Of a stretch of 64,000 nucleotides of DNA, positions 16,742 through 28,581 are shown piece by piece. Positions within the stretch are counted from its first letter, which is position 1. Each line of letters starts with the position of its first letter. This DNA comes from Demequina soli (GTDB lineage Bacteria > Actinomycetota > Actinomycetes > Actinomycetales > Demequinaceae), in NCBI RefSeq assembly GCF_000971195.1, contig NZ_BBLZ01000002.1, forward strand, positions 62,001 through 126,000, given 5' to 3'. The translations under genes and the position numbers were made by a program. The notes under the pieces are model-generated. The model saw only the letters and a list, made by a program, of their open reading frames with translations. It was not told where the DNA came from and searched no databases.

Positions 16742-16852
16742 GCGATTCCCAATGACAGATGTGACCACTGTGAATGGTGTGGCGGGTGAGACGGACGCGC
16801 TACCCGCGCCGCCCCACTCGTCACATCTGCCACAAGTGTCATTGGGAATCGT
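16742..16852. repeat. imperfect long inverted repeat between convergent genes
   Basis: GATTCCCAATGACA near 16744 is repeated in perfect inverted form near 16838-16851, and the arms continue with related stretches (GATGTGAC/GTCACATC, a G-rich tract/C-rich tract) offset by a nine-base gap. The element fills almost the whole 124-bp space between lctP and asd and is AT-richer at its ends than its surroundings. It may be a bidirectional terminator or a small mobile (MITE/REP-like) insertion; no second copy is in the window. Confidence 0.7.
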
Positions 16853-16860
16853 CCGTGCGG

Positions 16861-19308
<2,448 letters not shown>

Positions 19309-19322
19309 CTAGGGTGGGTCGG

Positions 19323-20831
19323 GTGAGCGACGACGCACCCGTGATCCGCACCCGAGCCGGCGCCGTGCGAGGCGCCTGGCGCGAGCATCGGTCGGCCGAC
19401 GGCGGCCTCAGCCGGGCCGCGATCTTCCTCGGCATCCCGTACGCCGAGCCGCCCGTCGGGGAGCGTCGCTTCCTCGCGCCCGAGCCGCGTGCGGCGTGGG
19501 ACGGCGTGCGGCCGGCCGTGCTCCACGGCGCGACCCCGCAGCGGCGCTCGCCGTTCGCGGACGCGTTCATCCCCGAGCCCTCCATCCCGGGCGACGATCT
19601 CCTCACGCTCGACGTGGGCACGCCCGATCCGGGCGCCGGCGCGGGGCTGCCCGTGCTCGTCTACCTCCACGGCGGCGGCTTCGTCGCCGGCTCGCACGCG
19701 AGCCCCTGGTACGGCGGCCAGGCGTTCCACCGCGACGGCGTGGTGACGGTCGCGCCGTCCTACCGGCTCGGCTTCGACGGCTTCGGCTGGATCGACGGCG
19801 CGCCAGCCAACCGCGCCGTGCTCGACTGGCTCGCCGCGCTCGCGTGGGTGCGCGACAACATCCGCGAGTTCGGCGGCGACCCCGCCCGGGTGACGATCGC
19901 GGGTCAGTCCGCGGGCGGCGCGGCCGTGATGCGCCTGCTCACGCTCCCGGCCGCGCAGGGCCTCTTCCACGGCGCGATCGCGCTGTCGCCCGCGGACTCG
20001 CCCGTGCGCCTCGACGCGGCGCGGGAGCGCTCGCGGGCGAGCGCCGCCCGGCTCGGCATCACGCCCGACCTGACGGGCTGGCGGTCGCTCCCGGAGGCGC
20101 GGGTGCTCGAGGCGCAGGCGGCGATGGCGGAGCAGCCCGACGACCCGCTGCCCACGCTCGTCGACGACGCGGGGCTCGTGCTGTCCCCGGTCATCGACGG
20201 CGAGCTGGTCCCGACCACCGTCGCGGACGGCATCCGCGCGGGCGTCGGCGCCGACGTCCCGCTGCTCATCGGCGCCACCGCGCACGAGTTCGACCTCGCG
20301 GTGGGCGACGCCGCGCCGCGGCTCGCCGGCCTCGACCCGCGGGCGGTCCTCGCGCACATGCGCATCGAGGGCGCGGCCGCCGACGGGCTCGTCGAGCGCG
20401 CGCCCGCCGCGGACGCGGTCGCCGTGGTCGGTCACGCCGTCACGGACATCACATTCCGCCGCCACGTCGCCCGGTGGGCCGGGCTGCGCGTCGGCTCCGC
20501 GACGACGGCGCCCACCTGGGCCTACGACTTCCGGTGGCCGATGCCGGGGCCGGGACTCGCGGTGCACTGCCTCGACCTGCCCTTCGGCTTCGACATCCTG
20601 AGAGACCCCGCCGCGGTCCGGCGGGTCGGTGCGGACGCGCCCCAGGCGCTCGCGGACGCGGTCCACCGCGACTGGCTGGCGCTGATCCGCGACGGCCGCG
20701 TCGACGCCCCCACGCACGACGAGGCGCGCGCGACCATCGTCTACGGCGAGCCCGTGCGGGACGTGCGACCGGGCTACGCGGGCGAGGAGGACTTCGCGAT
20801 CGCGACCGAGATGTCCGAAATGCAGGATTGA
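19323..20831 (+). CDS. type B carboxylesterase
   Basis: 502 residues from GTG 19323. Cholinesterase/PnbA-like fold: oxyanion hole YLHGGGFVAGS, nucleophile Ser in IAGQSAGGAAVM, acidic residue in GATAHEFDLAV, and catalytic His in AVHCLDLPFGFD. Cytoplasmic, with no signal peptide. It hydrolyses esters of unknown physiological identity. The gene diverges from lysC and is separated from the downstream ABC transporter by 107 bp. Confidence 0.9.
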   Translation: MSDDAPVIRTRAGAVRGAWREHRSADGGLSRAAIFLGIPYAEPPVGERRFLAPEPRAAWDGVRPAVLHGATPQRRSPFADAFIPEPSIPGDDLLTLDVGTPDPGAGAGLPVLVYLHGGGFVAGSHASPWYGGQAFHRDGVVTVAPSYRLGFDGFGWIDGAPANRAVLDWLAALAWVRDNIREFGGDPARVTIAGQSAGGAAVMRLLTLPAAQGLFHGAIALSPADSPVRLDAARERSRASAARLGITPDLTGWRSLPEARVLEAQAAMAEQPDDPLPTLVDDAGLVLSPVIDGELVPTTVADGIRAGVGADVPLLIGATAHEFDLAVGDAAPRLAGLDPRAVLAHMRIEGAAADGLVERAPAADAVAVVGHAVTDITFRRHVARWAGLRVGSATTAPTWAYDFRWPMPGPGLAVHCLDLPFGFDILRDPAAVRRVGADAPQALADAVHRDWLALIRDGRVDAPTHDEARATIVYGEPVRDVRPGYAGEEDFAIATEMSEMQD

Positions 20832-20938
20832 TCAGGGAGGATATCCGGGGTGTCCCTGATGGCCGCGCCCGTGCGGGTGTGCGAGGGTGGGGGCACGATG
20901 CGCGGCATGGGGGCCGCGCCGAGGGGATCGGGGGGTCC

Positions 20939-21874
20939 ATGACGGCGACAGCCACGGACGTGACCACGGCGGCGGTGTCCGCGCGGGGCGTGTCCCGGGC
21001 GTTCGGATCGGTGCAGGCGGTGGCCGACGCGACGCTCGAGGTGCAGCCCGGCACGGTCACGGCGCTGATCGGGCCCAACGGGTGCGGCAAGACCACGCTC
21101 ATGCTCATGCTGGCGGGGCTGCTGCGGCCCGACGCCGGGGAGATCCGCATCGCGGGCATCGACCCGCGGACGGACTCGGCCGCCGTGCGCACCGCGATCG
21201 GGTGGATGCCGGACCAGCTGGGCTCGTGGGACAACCTCACGTGCCTCCAGACGCTCACGCTCATGGGACGCGGCTACCGGCTCGCCAAGCACGAGGCGCG
21301 GGAGCGCGGCGCGGGGCTGCTCGAGATGGTGCACCTGTCCGAGTTCGCCGACCGGCCCACCCGCGTCCTGTCGCGGGGCCAGAAGCAGCGCCTGTCCCTC
21401 GCGCGGGCGCTCATGAACGATCCCGACGTGCTGCTGCTCGACGAGCCCGCCAACGGGCTCGATCCGCGCTCGCGCGTCGAGCTGCGCACGCTGGTGCGCG
21501 AGCTCGCCGCGGACGGCAAGGCCGTGCTGGTGTCGAGCCACGTGCTCGCCGAGCTCGACGAGATGGTCGACGAGGCCGTCTTCATGTCCAAGGGCCGCAC
21601 GCTCGGCGACGAGATCGCCGACAAGGTCGCGGACGCGCGCCGCCGCTACCGGGTGGTCGCGCTGAACGATGCGGCGCTCAAGGCCGCGCTCACCGACGCC
21701 GGCGTGCCGTTCGACGAGGAGACCGTCGGCGCCGTCATCCGCGTGGGCGACGAGGACGAGGCCTTCCACGCGCTCGCGTGGCTCATGGGCCAGGGCGTGC
21801 GCGTGCACCGGTTCGGCCCGGCGGGCAGCGCGCTCGAGCAGACCTACATGGCGATGGAGGAGGAGCGGCGATGA
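20939..21874 (+). CDS. ABC transporter ATPase (ABC-2 exporter type)
   Basis: 311 residues, ATG 20939. Walker A GPNGCGKTT, Q-loop GWMPDQLGSWDNLT, signature LSRGQKQRLSLARAL, Walker B VLLLDEPANGLDP, switch LVSSHVLAELDE. The last ~90 residues form the extra C-terminal domain common in multidrug/lipid exporter ATPases of the CcmA group. Its stop overlaps the permease ATG by four bases. Confidence 0.93.
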   Translation: MTATATDVTTAAVSARGVSRAFGSVQAVADATLEVQPGTVTALIGPNGCGKTTLMLMLAGLLRPDAGEIRIAGIDPRTDSAAVRTAIGWMPDQLGSWDNLTCLQTLTLMGRGYRLAKHEARERGAGLLEMVHLSEFADRPTRVLSRGQKQRLSLARALMNDPDVLLLDEPANGLDPRSRVELRTLVRELAADGKAVLVSSHVLAELDEMVDEAVFMSKGRTLGDEIADKVADARRRYRVVALNDAALKAALTDAGVPFDEETVGAVIRVGDEDEAFHALAWLMGQGVRVHRFGPAGSALEQTYMAMEEERR

Positions 21875-23100
21875 CCCTCGTGGACCAGAACCCGGCCCCC
21901 GCGGACGCGCCCGAGCCGGCGCCCGCATCGTCCGCCGTCCCGCGCGCGAAGGGCAACCCGTGGCTGCCGACGCCGCGCGGCGTGTGGCTCGTCACGGGCA
22001 TCGAGCTGCGCCGGCGGCGGCCGTCCACCAAGGGGTGGATCTTCTACGGTCTGCTGCTCGCGCTCATCATCGCGGTCGGCGTCCTGCTCGCGGTCGTGAG
22101 CGGCGAGGACATGACGTCCACGCCCATGGAGATGGTGCTCGTGCTCGTGCTGGGTGCGGGCATGCTCATCGCGCCGTCGCTCGCGGCGACTTCCGTCAAC
22201 GGCGACTCGTCCGAGGGCGTGCTCGCGCCGCTGCAGATGACCCGGCTCACGGCGGGCGACCTCGCGATCGGCAAGCTGCTCGCCTCGTGGCTGATCGCGG
22301 TCGTGGTGCTGCTCACCATGACGCCGTTCCTGGTCTACGCCTTCGCGCGCTCGGGATGGCACTGGGGCGAGCTGGTCACCGTGATCGGGGTGATCCTGCT
22401 CGTGGTGCTCACCTCGACCGCGATCGGTCTCGCGTGGTCCTCGCTCGCGGCGCGCGCGGTCGCCTCCGTGTCGCTCGCGCACCTCACGACGGGCGCGCTC
22501 CTGCTCGGGACGCTGCTCGTGTTCATCTTCACCCAGCCGCTCGTGTCCGAGACCGTCACCGACACCTCGCGCAGCGTCGACTACGAGGCGCTCACGGACG
22601 AGCAGCGGGTGGCCTACGAGAACTGGGACTGGTCCGAGGTGGACCCGGCCACCCTGCCGTGCGTCGAGGGGCAGTCCGACTGGTCGTACGGGGTGCCGCA
22701 CACCGAGCGCACGGCGTGGCTGCTGCTCGCCAACCCGGTCGTGCTCATCGGCGAGTCGTCGCCGATCATCAGCTACGACACGTGGGAGCAGGACGGCCGC
22801 GCCGCCCCCGGCATGTTCGCGCAGATGCACAGCTGGGTCAGCGACATGCGGATCGGGCCTTCGGAGGCCGACCTCGCGGGCCAGCGCTACGACGAGTGCG
22901 CGATGCTCGTCGCGGACGCCAACGGCCAGGCTTACGACGACGGCTGGCAGGAGCAGCAGTCGACCGCGTCCGTCTACCCGCGCGCCCCGTGGATCGGGCT
23001 CGGCGTGGAGGCCGTCCTGCTCGTCGGCTCGGTGTGGATCGTGATCGCCCGCCTGCGGGTGCCCTACAAGAAGCTCCGTCAGGGCACGCGCGTGGCGTGA
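21871..23100 (+). CDS. ABC-2 type membrane permease
   Basis: 409 residues, ATG 21871. A Pro/Ala-rich cytoplasmic N-terminus (carrying a GGACGATGCG site at 21924-21933 in the DNA) is followed by six membrane spans; a large soluble loop of about 160 residues (from VTDTSRSVDYEALTDEQRV to STASVYPRAPW), with two or more cysteines, sits between spans five and six and should face outside. Such a loop between the last spans is unusual for plain ABC-2 permeases. Cargo unknown. Confidence 0.85.
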   Translation: MTLVDQNPAPADAPEPAPASSAVPRAKGNPWLPTPRGVWLVTGIELRRRRPSTKGWIFYGLLLALIIAVGVLLAVVSGEDMTSTPMEMVLVLVLGAGMLIAPSLAATSVNGDSSEGVLAPLQMTRLTAGDLAIGKLLASWLIAVVVLLTMTPFLVYAFARSGWHWGELVTVIGVILLVVLTSTAIGLAWSSLAARAVASVSLAHLTTGALLLGTLLVFIFTQPLVSETVTDTSRSVDYEALTDEQRVAYENWDWSEVDPATLPCVEGQSDWSYGVPHTERTAWLLLANPVVLIGESSPIISYDTWEQDGRAAPGMFAQMHSWVSDMRIGPSEADLAGQRYDECAMLVADANGQAYDDGWQEQQSTASVYPRAPWIGLGVEAVLLVGSVWIVIARLRVPYKKLRQGTRVA

Positions 23101-23194
23101 CGCATCACCCCAGGTGCGTGGTGGGGAAGCGCGGCGGATCGGTCCCCGCGGGCCGTGCGTGTGTGGAGCAGCGCAGCGAGTCGAGAGCCGCCAG

Positions 23195-23791
23195 CTAGCT
23201 GACCTTGCGGCGTCCCTCGAACGCGCGGCCGAGGGTGACCTCGTCGGCGTACTCGAGGTCGCCGCCGACCGGCAGGCCCGAGGCCAGGCGCGACACGGTC
23301 ACGCCCATGGGCCCGAGCATGCGCGCGAGGTAGGTCGCGGTGGCCTCGCCCTCGATGTTGGGATCGGTCGCGATGATGACCTCCTCGATCCTCCCGTCGC
23401 CGAGGCGGGAGAGGAGCTCGCGGATCCGCAGGTCGTCGGGGCCGACGCCGTTCATCGGGTCGATCGCGCCGCCGAGCACGTGATAGCGGCCGCGGAACTC
23501 GCGCGTGCGCTCGATGACCACCACGTCCTTGGGCTCCTCGACCACGCACAGGACGTCCTCGGCGCGCCGTGGGTCGAGGCAGATGCGGCACTGCTCGGCC
23601 TCCGCGACGTTGCCGCACGTGGTGCAGAAGCGCACCTTCTCCTTGACCGTGATGATCGCGTCGGCAAGGCGGCGCACGTCGGCCGGGTCCGTCGAGAGGA
23701 TGTGGAACGCGATGCGCTGGGCGCTCTTGGGGCCGATGCCCGGGAGGTGGCCGAGCTCGTCGATGAGGTCCTGAACCGCGCCGTCGTACAT
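23195..23791 (-). CDS. recR: recombination protein RecR
   Basis: 198 residues, ATG 23791. HhH start [21 protein letters not shown], Cys4 zinc finger CTTCGN...CRIC (residues ~57-72), then a Toprim domain ([28 protein letters not shown]). With RecF/RecO it loads RecA at single-strand gaps. It lies 161 bp downstream of dnaX, without the ybaB/ebfC gene that normally intervenes. Confidence 0.97.
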   Translation of the reverse strand: MYDGAVQDLIDELGHLPGIGPKSAQRIAFHILSTDPADVRRLADAIITVKEKVRFCTTCGNVAEAEQCRICLDPRRAEDVLCVVEEPKDVVVIERTREFRGRYHVLGGAIDPMNGVGPDDLRIRELLSRLGDGRIEEVIIATDPNIEGEATATYLARMLGPMGVTVSRLASGLPVGGDLEYADEVTLGRAFEGRRKVS

Positions 23792-23952
23792 GGGGACCAG
23801 CGTAGGCGCACCCGCCGACGGTGCCGGTCAGCGCGAGGTCGCGGCTCGCCTCGGCTCGAACCGCCGTACAGATCGACGCGCCCACGCGCGTTCCAGGTGC
23901 GCCGCTGTGCGAGCGGCCATCTGTGCGCCGGTTGGGGACGCGCGGCGGCCGG

Positions 23953-25884
23953 TCAGTCCTCGATGACGGTGCCGCCGAGCTCGCGCGCGAGGATCTCCGC
24001 GGCGCTGAGCCCGGCGTCGTCCGGACGCGCGTCGTCCTCCGAGATCTCCTCCTCGAAGTACGGCGGCTCGTCGTCCGGCGGCGGCACGTCCCACGGCGGG
24101 GCCGGCTCGTTCGCGGGGACGGGCGCGGCGGCCGGGGCGGGCGCCTGGCGGGTGGGAGCCGGCGCCGGGGCGGGGCTCGCGACGGGCGCGGGGGACGATG
24201 CGGGGCGAGCGGCGGGCGCGGCGGGCGCCGCCGCACGAGGGGCCGGAGCGGCGGCTGGTCCCGCCACGGCGGTGATGCGCAGCTGCATCCCGAGGGTCTC
24301 GCGGATCGCGAGCTGGAGGTTCTCGGCGTGCTTGCCGCCGTCGAGCATCGCGATGAGGTTGGGGTTGGACACCGCGAGCGACAGCGTGCCGTCCTGCACC
24401 GACGACACCTGGGCGTTCTGGCTCACGAGGGTCCAGGTGACGCGCCAGCGCTCGAGCGTGCCGAGCACCTCGGGCCAGCGGCGGCGGACGAGCTCGGTGT
24501 CGGCGGCCGTGCCGCCCGCGGACGCGGCAGGCGCTGCGGGTGCGGGCTCGGCAGCCGGCGCGGGAGCCGGAGCGGCAGTGGGGGCAACGGCCGGTGCGGG
24601 TGCCGGGGTGGCGACGGGAGCCGGCTCGGGGTTCCGCTCGGGCGCGGGGTTCGGCGTCGGGGCGGCGCTCTCGGTGCGTGCGGCGGGTGCAGTTGCAGCG
24701 GGTGCGGGCGCCGCGGGCGCGGGTGCAGCGGGCGCGACCGGCGCCGCGACCACGGGCACGCCGGGCGCCGCCGCGACCGCTCCCGGGTCCGAGGCGAGCA
24801 GGCGGGCGCACAGCAGCTCGAGGTGCAGGCGCGGCGAGGTCGCGCCCACCATGCGGGTGAGCGCGTCGTTGACGAGGTCCGCCGCGGCGGACGCGCGCGC
24901 GAGGCCCAGGCGGCGGGCCTGGTCGCGCATCGTGGCGAGCTGATCCTCGGGCAGCGATCCGAGCGCCCGCGCCCCACCGTCCCCGGCGGCGCACAGCACG
25001 ATGAGGTCGCGCAGCCGCTCGAGCAGGTCCTCGACGAAGCGCCGCGGCTCGTGCCCGGTGGACATCACGCGCTCGACCACGTCGAACAGCGATGCGCCGT
25101 CGGCGGCGGCGATCGCGTCGACCGCGTCGTCCAGCAGCGTCGCGTCGGTGAACCCCAGCAGCGCGATCGCGCGGTCGTAGGTGACGCCCGAGTCGTCCGA
25201 GCCCGCCATGAGCTGGTCGAGCACCGAGAGGGTGTCGCGCACCGAGCCGCCGCCCGCGCGGATGACAAGCGGCAGCACGCCGCCGGCGACGGTCACGCCC
25301 TCGGCCTCGCACAGCTGCTCGAGGTAGCCCTGCAGCACCGGCGGCGGCACCAAGCGGAACGGGTAGTGGTGGGTGCGCGAGCGGATGGTGCCGATGACCT
25401 TGTCCGGCTCGGTGGTCGCGAAGATGAACCGCACGTGCGGCGGCGGCTCCTCGACCAGCTTGAGCAGCGCGTTGAAGCCCTGGGTGGTGACCATGTGGGC
25501 CTCGTCCAGGATGAAGATCTTGTAGCGGTCGCGCGCCGGCGCGAACGCCGCCCGCTCGCGCAGCTCACGCGCATCGTCGACGCCGTTGTGCGAGGCCGCG
25601 TCGATCTCGACCACGTCGACCGAGCCGGCGCCGCCGCGCGCGAGCTCGAGGCACGAGTCGCACGTGCCGCACGGGGTGTCGGTGGGGCCCTGTGCGCAGT
25701 TGAGGCAGCGGGCGAGGATGCGCGCCGAGGTGGTCTTGCCGCACCCGCGCGGTCCCGAGAACAGGTACGCGTGGTTGACGCGGTCGGCGCGCAGCGCCTG
25801 CATGAGGGGCGTGGTGACGTGCTCCTGCCCGACGACGTCCGCGAAGGTGTCGGGACGGTAGCGGCGGTACAGGGCGGTGGTCAC
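23953..25884 (-). CDS. dnaX: DNA polymerase III gamma/tau subunit
   Basis: 643 residues from GTG 25884 (starts VTTALYRRYRPDTFADVVGQ). Clamp-loader AAA+ ATPase with P-loop SGPRGCGKTT, zinc cysteines in CLNCAQGPTDTPCGTC, Walker B ILDEAHMVT and an SRC-like IRSRTHHYPF. After ~370 residues the tau part is an Ala/Pro-rich linker of ~70 residues, a folded domain (WPEVLGTLERWRVTWTLVSQ), a second Ala/Pro linker and an acidic tail. The linker contains a GGACGATGCG site (24193-24202), read as Ala-Ser-Ser. Confidence 0.96.
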   Translation of the reverse strand: MTTALYRRYRPDTFADVVGQEHVTTPLMQALRADRVNHAYLFSGPRGCGKTTSARILARCLNCAQGPTDTPCGTCDSCLELARGGAGSVDVVEIDAASHNGVDDARELRERAAFAPARDRYKIFILDEAHMVTTQGFNALLKLVEEPPPHVRFIFATTEPDKVIGTIRSRTHHYPFRLVPPPVLQGYLEQLCEAEGVTVAGGVLPLVIRAGGGSVRDTLSVLDQLMAGSDDSGVTYDRAIALLGFTDATLLDDAVDAIAAADGASLFDVVERVMSTGHEPRRFVEDLLERLRDLIVLCAAGDGGARALGSLPEDQLATMRDQARRLGLARASAAADLVNDALTRMVGATSPRLHLELLCARLLASDPGAVAAAPGVPVVAAPVAPAAPAPAAPAPAATAPAARTESAAPTPNPAPERNPEPAPVATPAPAPAVAPTAAPAPAPAAEPAPAAPAASAGGTAADTELVRRRWPEVLGTLERWRVTWTLVSQNAQVSSVQDGTLSLAVSNPNLIAMLDGGKHAENLQLAIRETLGMQLRITAVAGPAAAPAPRAAAPAAPAARPASSPAPVASPAPAPAPTRQAPAPAAAPVPANEPAPPWDVPPPDDEPPYFEEEISEDDARPDDAGLSAAEILARELGGTVIED

Positions 25885-25949
25885 GGGTACGACTCTAGTG
25901 GGGCCCTCCGACGGCGTGAACGGCCTTGTCCACAGGCGCGTCGGGGCGT

Positions 25950-26046
25950 GAGAGGACCCCCCACGCACCCGACAGAGCCCGCTTACCCTTGCTTCGTTCC
26001 CGACCTGGGGGAGTTGGGCGAGGTATCGCCACGTGGGGGGTCGCCG
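25950..26046 (-). ncRNA. ffs: signal recognition particle RNA (small bacterial type)
   Basis: On the minus strand the conserved apical motif reads CCAGGTCGGGAACGAAGCA followed by AGGG, the SRP54-binding hairpin with its GNRA-like loop. The ends GACCCCCCACG and CGTGGGGGGTC pair to close one long rod of about 97 nt. It lies just upstream of dnaX on the same strand. Ends are estimated from pairing and may be off by a few bases. Confidence 0.9.
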
Positions 26047-26178
26047 ACCAGTCTAGCGGCCGCCGCGGACAGGTCCGTGCGGCCGTGGGCCTACCGGAGG
26101 GACGATGCGCGGGCCCGCCGGGTGGCACGCGATGGCGTTTCGACGTCGGGCCTCAAGCCGTGTACCATTGCCGCGCCT

Positions 26179-26266
26179 GGAGGATTCGCCTAGTGGCCTA
26201 TGGCGCACGCTTGGAAAGCGTGTTGGGTGCAAGCCCTCGGGGGTTCGAATCCCCCATCCTCCGCCA
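26179..26266 (+). tRNA. tRNA-Ser(GGA)
   Basis: Acceptor GGAGGAT/ATCCTCC, anticodon arm CACGC-TTGGAAA-GCGTG (anticodon GGA), a long class II variable arm, T-loop GTTCGAAT, and an encoded CCA end. 88 nt including CCA. Divergent from the SRP RNA gene; a GGACGATGCG site lies between them at 26100-26109. Confidence 0.96.
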
Positions 26267-26287
26267 GTTGTCCTGACCCATGACGGG

Positions 26288-26962
26288 ATGGTGCCTGTGA
26301 CCGAGCGAGCGAACGGACGCCCCGACGCCCGTCGCGCGCAGGTGCGCCGCCACCGTCGCGAGCGCCAGATCATCGTGTTCGGCGTGCTCGTCATCGCGCT
26401 CGCCTTCTCCGCGCTGTTCGCCGCGGCCGTCTACAAGGGCGACGTCGAGGGACCGTTCTCCCAGGCATTCGTGACCCCCGCCGGCTCGTACGACGCGAGC
26501 GTCACGCTCGTGTGCCCGCCGCACGGCAGCACCCCGATGAAGGCCAAGAACGTCGCGGTGCGCGTGCTCAACGGCACCGACACGAACGGGCTGGCCGGCA
26601 CGGTGGCCGGCGACCTCAAGAACCGCAACTACAAGGTCGTCAGCACCGCGAACTGGGGCAGGACCTACGACGGCTTCGTGCGCCTGTACTTCGGCACGGA
26701 CGGCATCCGCCAGGCCTACACCGTCGCGCGCAACTTCGACGGCGACGTCGTGATGACGTACGACAACCGTGAGGGATCGCTCGTCGACGTGGTGCTCGGC
26801 TCGAAGTACGCGGACGGCGGCGGGCTGCGCTCGACGCTCGCCCCGGAGCTGGACATGGACCTCCAGCTCTCGGCCAACGCGGAGTGCCTGCCGGCGACGC
26901 TCGTCACCCCCGAGCCCGGGCCGCGGACGCTGCCCGAGAACCCGCTCGACAAGAAGAAGTAG
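26288..26962 (+). CDS. single-span membrane protein with LytR_C domain
   Basis: 224 residues from ATG 26288; GTG starts one and three codons later are equally possible because no ribosome site is visible. Basic cytoplasmic N-terminus, one span (residues ~33-53), then an extracytoplasmic LytR/CpsA/Psr C-terminal type domain (VAVRVLNGTDTNGLAGTVAG, a VVSTANWGR segment, VRLYFGTDGIRQAYTVA). This domain occurs in cell-wall assembly proteins, alone or after an LCP catalytic domain; here it is alone. The gene starts 21 bp after tRNA-Ser. Confidence 0.8.
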   Translation: MVPVTERANGRPDARRAQVRRHRRERQIIVFGVLVIALAFSALFAAAVYKGDVEGPFSQAFVTPAGSYDASVTLVCPPHGSTPMKAKNVAVRVLNGTDTNGLAGTVAGDLKNRNYKVVSTANWGRTYDGFVRLYFGTDGIRQAYTVARNFDGDVVMTYDNREGSLVDVVLGSKYADGGGLRSTLAPELDMDLQLSANAECLPATLVTPEPGPRTLPENPLDKKK

Positions 26963-26976
26963 GCCGGGCGGGTTCC

Positions 26977-28581
26977 TCAGGCCGCCGCCGGCGCTGTCCC
27001 GCGCGCGCCCATGCGGCGCATCGTCCGCGCGCCCGCGATCCCGGCCGCCCCGAGCGCCGCGACCGCTCCCACCGCGAGCAGGACCCGGCCGAGCCCGTCC
27101 GGTCCCGCCTGGGACGCGCCCGTCGCGAGGGTGTCCGTGCCGTCCGCGAGGGTGGCGGCGCCGTCCTCGAGGCGCGCCGTGCCGTCGACGAGCCGCGTCG
27201 CGCCGCCCGCCAGCTGGTCTGTGCCGTCCGCGAGCTCCGTCGCGCCGGCCGCCAGCAGCCCGGTGCCATCCGTGAGGCTCGCGCCGCCCCGGGCGAGCTC
27301 GCCCGCGCCGTCCGTCAGGGTCGAGGCGCCCGAGTCGAGGCGTTCCACGCCTCCGCCGAGCGTCGCGATTCCGGTCGCGATGGTGCCGCCCGTGGCGTCG
27401 AGCGTGCCCAGCCCGTCCGCGAGGTTCCCGGCGCCACCCGCGAGCCGGTCGAGCCCCGCGGCGAGGGCGTCCGCGCCCTCCGCGACGTGGGTCGCGCCCG
27501 CGGACGCCGCCGCGGTGCCGTCCGCAATGGTCTCGAGGCCGGTGGCGAGCCCGGTCGCGCCGTCGCGGAGGGCGTTCGCGTCCGTCGCGAGGGACGATGC
27601 GGCCGACGCCTGGGCGCCGGCCCCACCGGCGAGCGTGGTCGCGCCGGCGTCGGCCCGCGCCGCGGAGGTCGAGGCGGCTCCGACGGCCTCGGAGGCGGCG
27701 GTCGCGTCGGCGGCGACCGCCGCGGCGGCCTTCTCGAGGGTCTCGAGGACGGCGGGGTCCACGGTGCCGGTCGCGCGTGCCGCCGCGATCGCCGCGGTGA
27801 GGGCGGAGATCGACCCGTCCTCGGTGAGCGGCGCGTCGGCGGCGGTGGCGGCGTCGGCGAGGAGCCGGTCGGTGGCCGCCGCGTCGGAGGCGACGATCGC
27901 GGCGTCCGACGCCAGTCTGGCCGTGCTGTCGCTCAGCCCGGTGGCGGCCCGTGCGCCGGTTTCGGTCGCGGTCGCGAGCGCGGACGCCGCGGTGGACGCG
28001 TCCGCGGTGCTGGTCGCGAGCGGCGCGAGCCCCTCGGCGAGCGTCGCCCCACCCGACGCGAGGGTCCGCGCCGACCCGGCGGCCGTGGCCGCGGCGTCGT
28101 CGAGCCGTGCGGCGCCGTGCGCGGCGCGCGTGATGCCGCCGAGGTAGGCGTGCGCGCCGTCGGCGAGCGCATCGTAGCCGCCGGTGAGCGTCCCCACGCC
28201 CGCGAGGTACTCGTCGACGCCCGCGGTGAACCGGGTCACGCCGTCGACGTATGCCGCCGCCCCGTCGTCGACCTGGGTGGCGCCGTCCGCGACGCGCGCC
28301 GCGCCGTCGTCCACCCGCGTGGTGCCGTCCGCGAGCTCGAGCGCGCCGGCGCTCAGCTGCGCGGTGCCGTCCGCGACCTGCGAGGCGCCGTCGGCGACTC
28401 GGCCGGCGCCGTCGGCGACGATCCCGTTGACGGTGACGATCCCGAGGGGGACAGCGACGAGCGCCGCCGCGAGCACCACGGAGGCGATGCGAGCGCCGCG
28501 GTCGGTCCGGCGTCCCGTCCCGTCCCCGGCGCGCGTCCGGGCGCGCGGGCGATGCTGCAGGGGGGTGGTCACGCCGGTCAT
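26977..28581 (-). CDS. YhgE/Pip-like heptad-repeat envelope protein
   Basis: 534 residues, ATG 28581 with GAGGAGG upstream. A basic N-terminus and one span (~31-55) lead into over 400 residues of almost unbroken heptads of the form G-A/T-x-x-V/L-x-D (for example GAARVADGATQVDDGAA), as in the helical shaft of YhgE/Pip proteins, then one C-terminal span (LGRVLLAVGAVAALGAAGI). YhgE proteins normally carry about five C-terminal spans; here just one is seen, so this may be a rod bridging two membrane points. The middle third has more Ala/Ser heptads. In Firmicutes Pip is a phage receptor and YhgE/EsaA belong to type VII secretion; neither role is shown here. Confidence 0.7.
   Translation of the reverse strand: MTGVTTPLQHRPRARTRAGDGTGRRTDRGARIASVVLAAALVAVPLGIVTVNGIVADGAGRVADGASQVADGTAQLSAGALELADGTTRVDDGAARVADGATQVDDGAAAYVDGVTRFTAGVDEYLAGVGTLTGGYDALADGAHAYLGGITRAAHGAARLDDAAATAAGSARTLASGGATLAEGLAPLATSTADASTAASALATATETGARAATGLSDSTARLASDAAIVASDAAATDRLLADAATAADAPLTEDGSISALTAAIAAARATGTVDPAVLETLEKAAAAVAADATAASEAVGAASTSAARADAGATTLAGGAGAQASAASSLATDANALRDGATGLATGLETIADGTAAASAGATHVAEGADALAAGLDRLAGGAGNLADGLGTLDATGGTIATGIATLGGGVERLDSGASTLTDGAGELARGGASLTDGTGLLAAGATELADGTDQLAGGATRLVDGTARLEDGAATLADGTDTLATGASQAGPDGLGRVLLAVGAVAALGAAGIAGARTMRRMGARGTAPAAA

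Noticed and set aside
16742-16852. Inverted repeat read as a tRNA or small protein gene
   Set aside because: No cloverleaf and no anticodon arm; both strands give only short frames that are mirror images of each other (IPND.C..C) because of the repeat.
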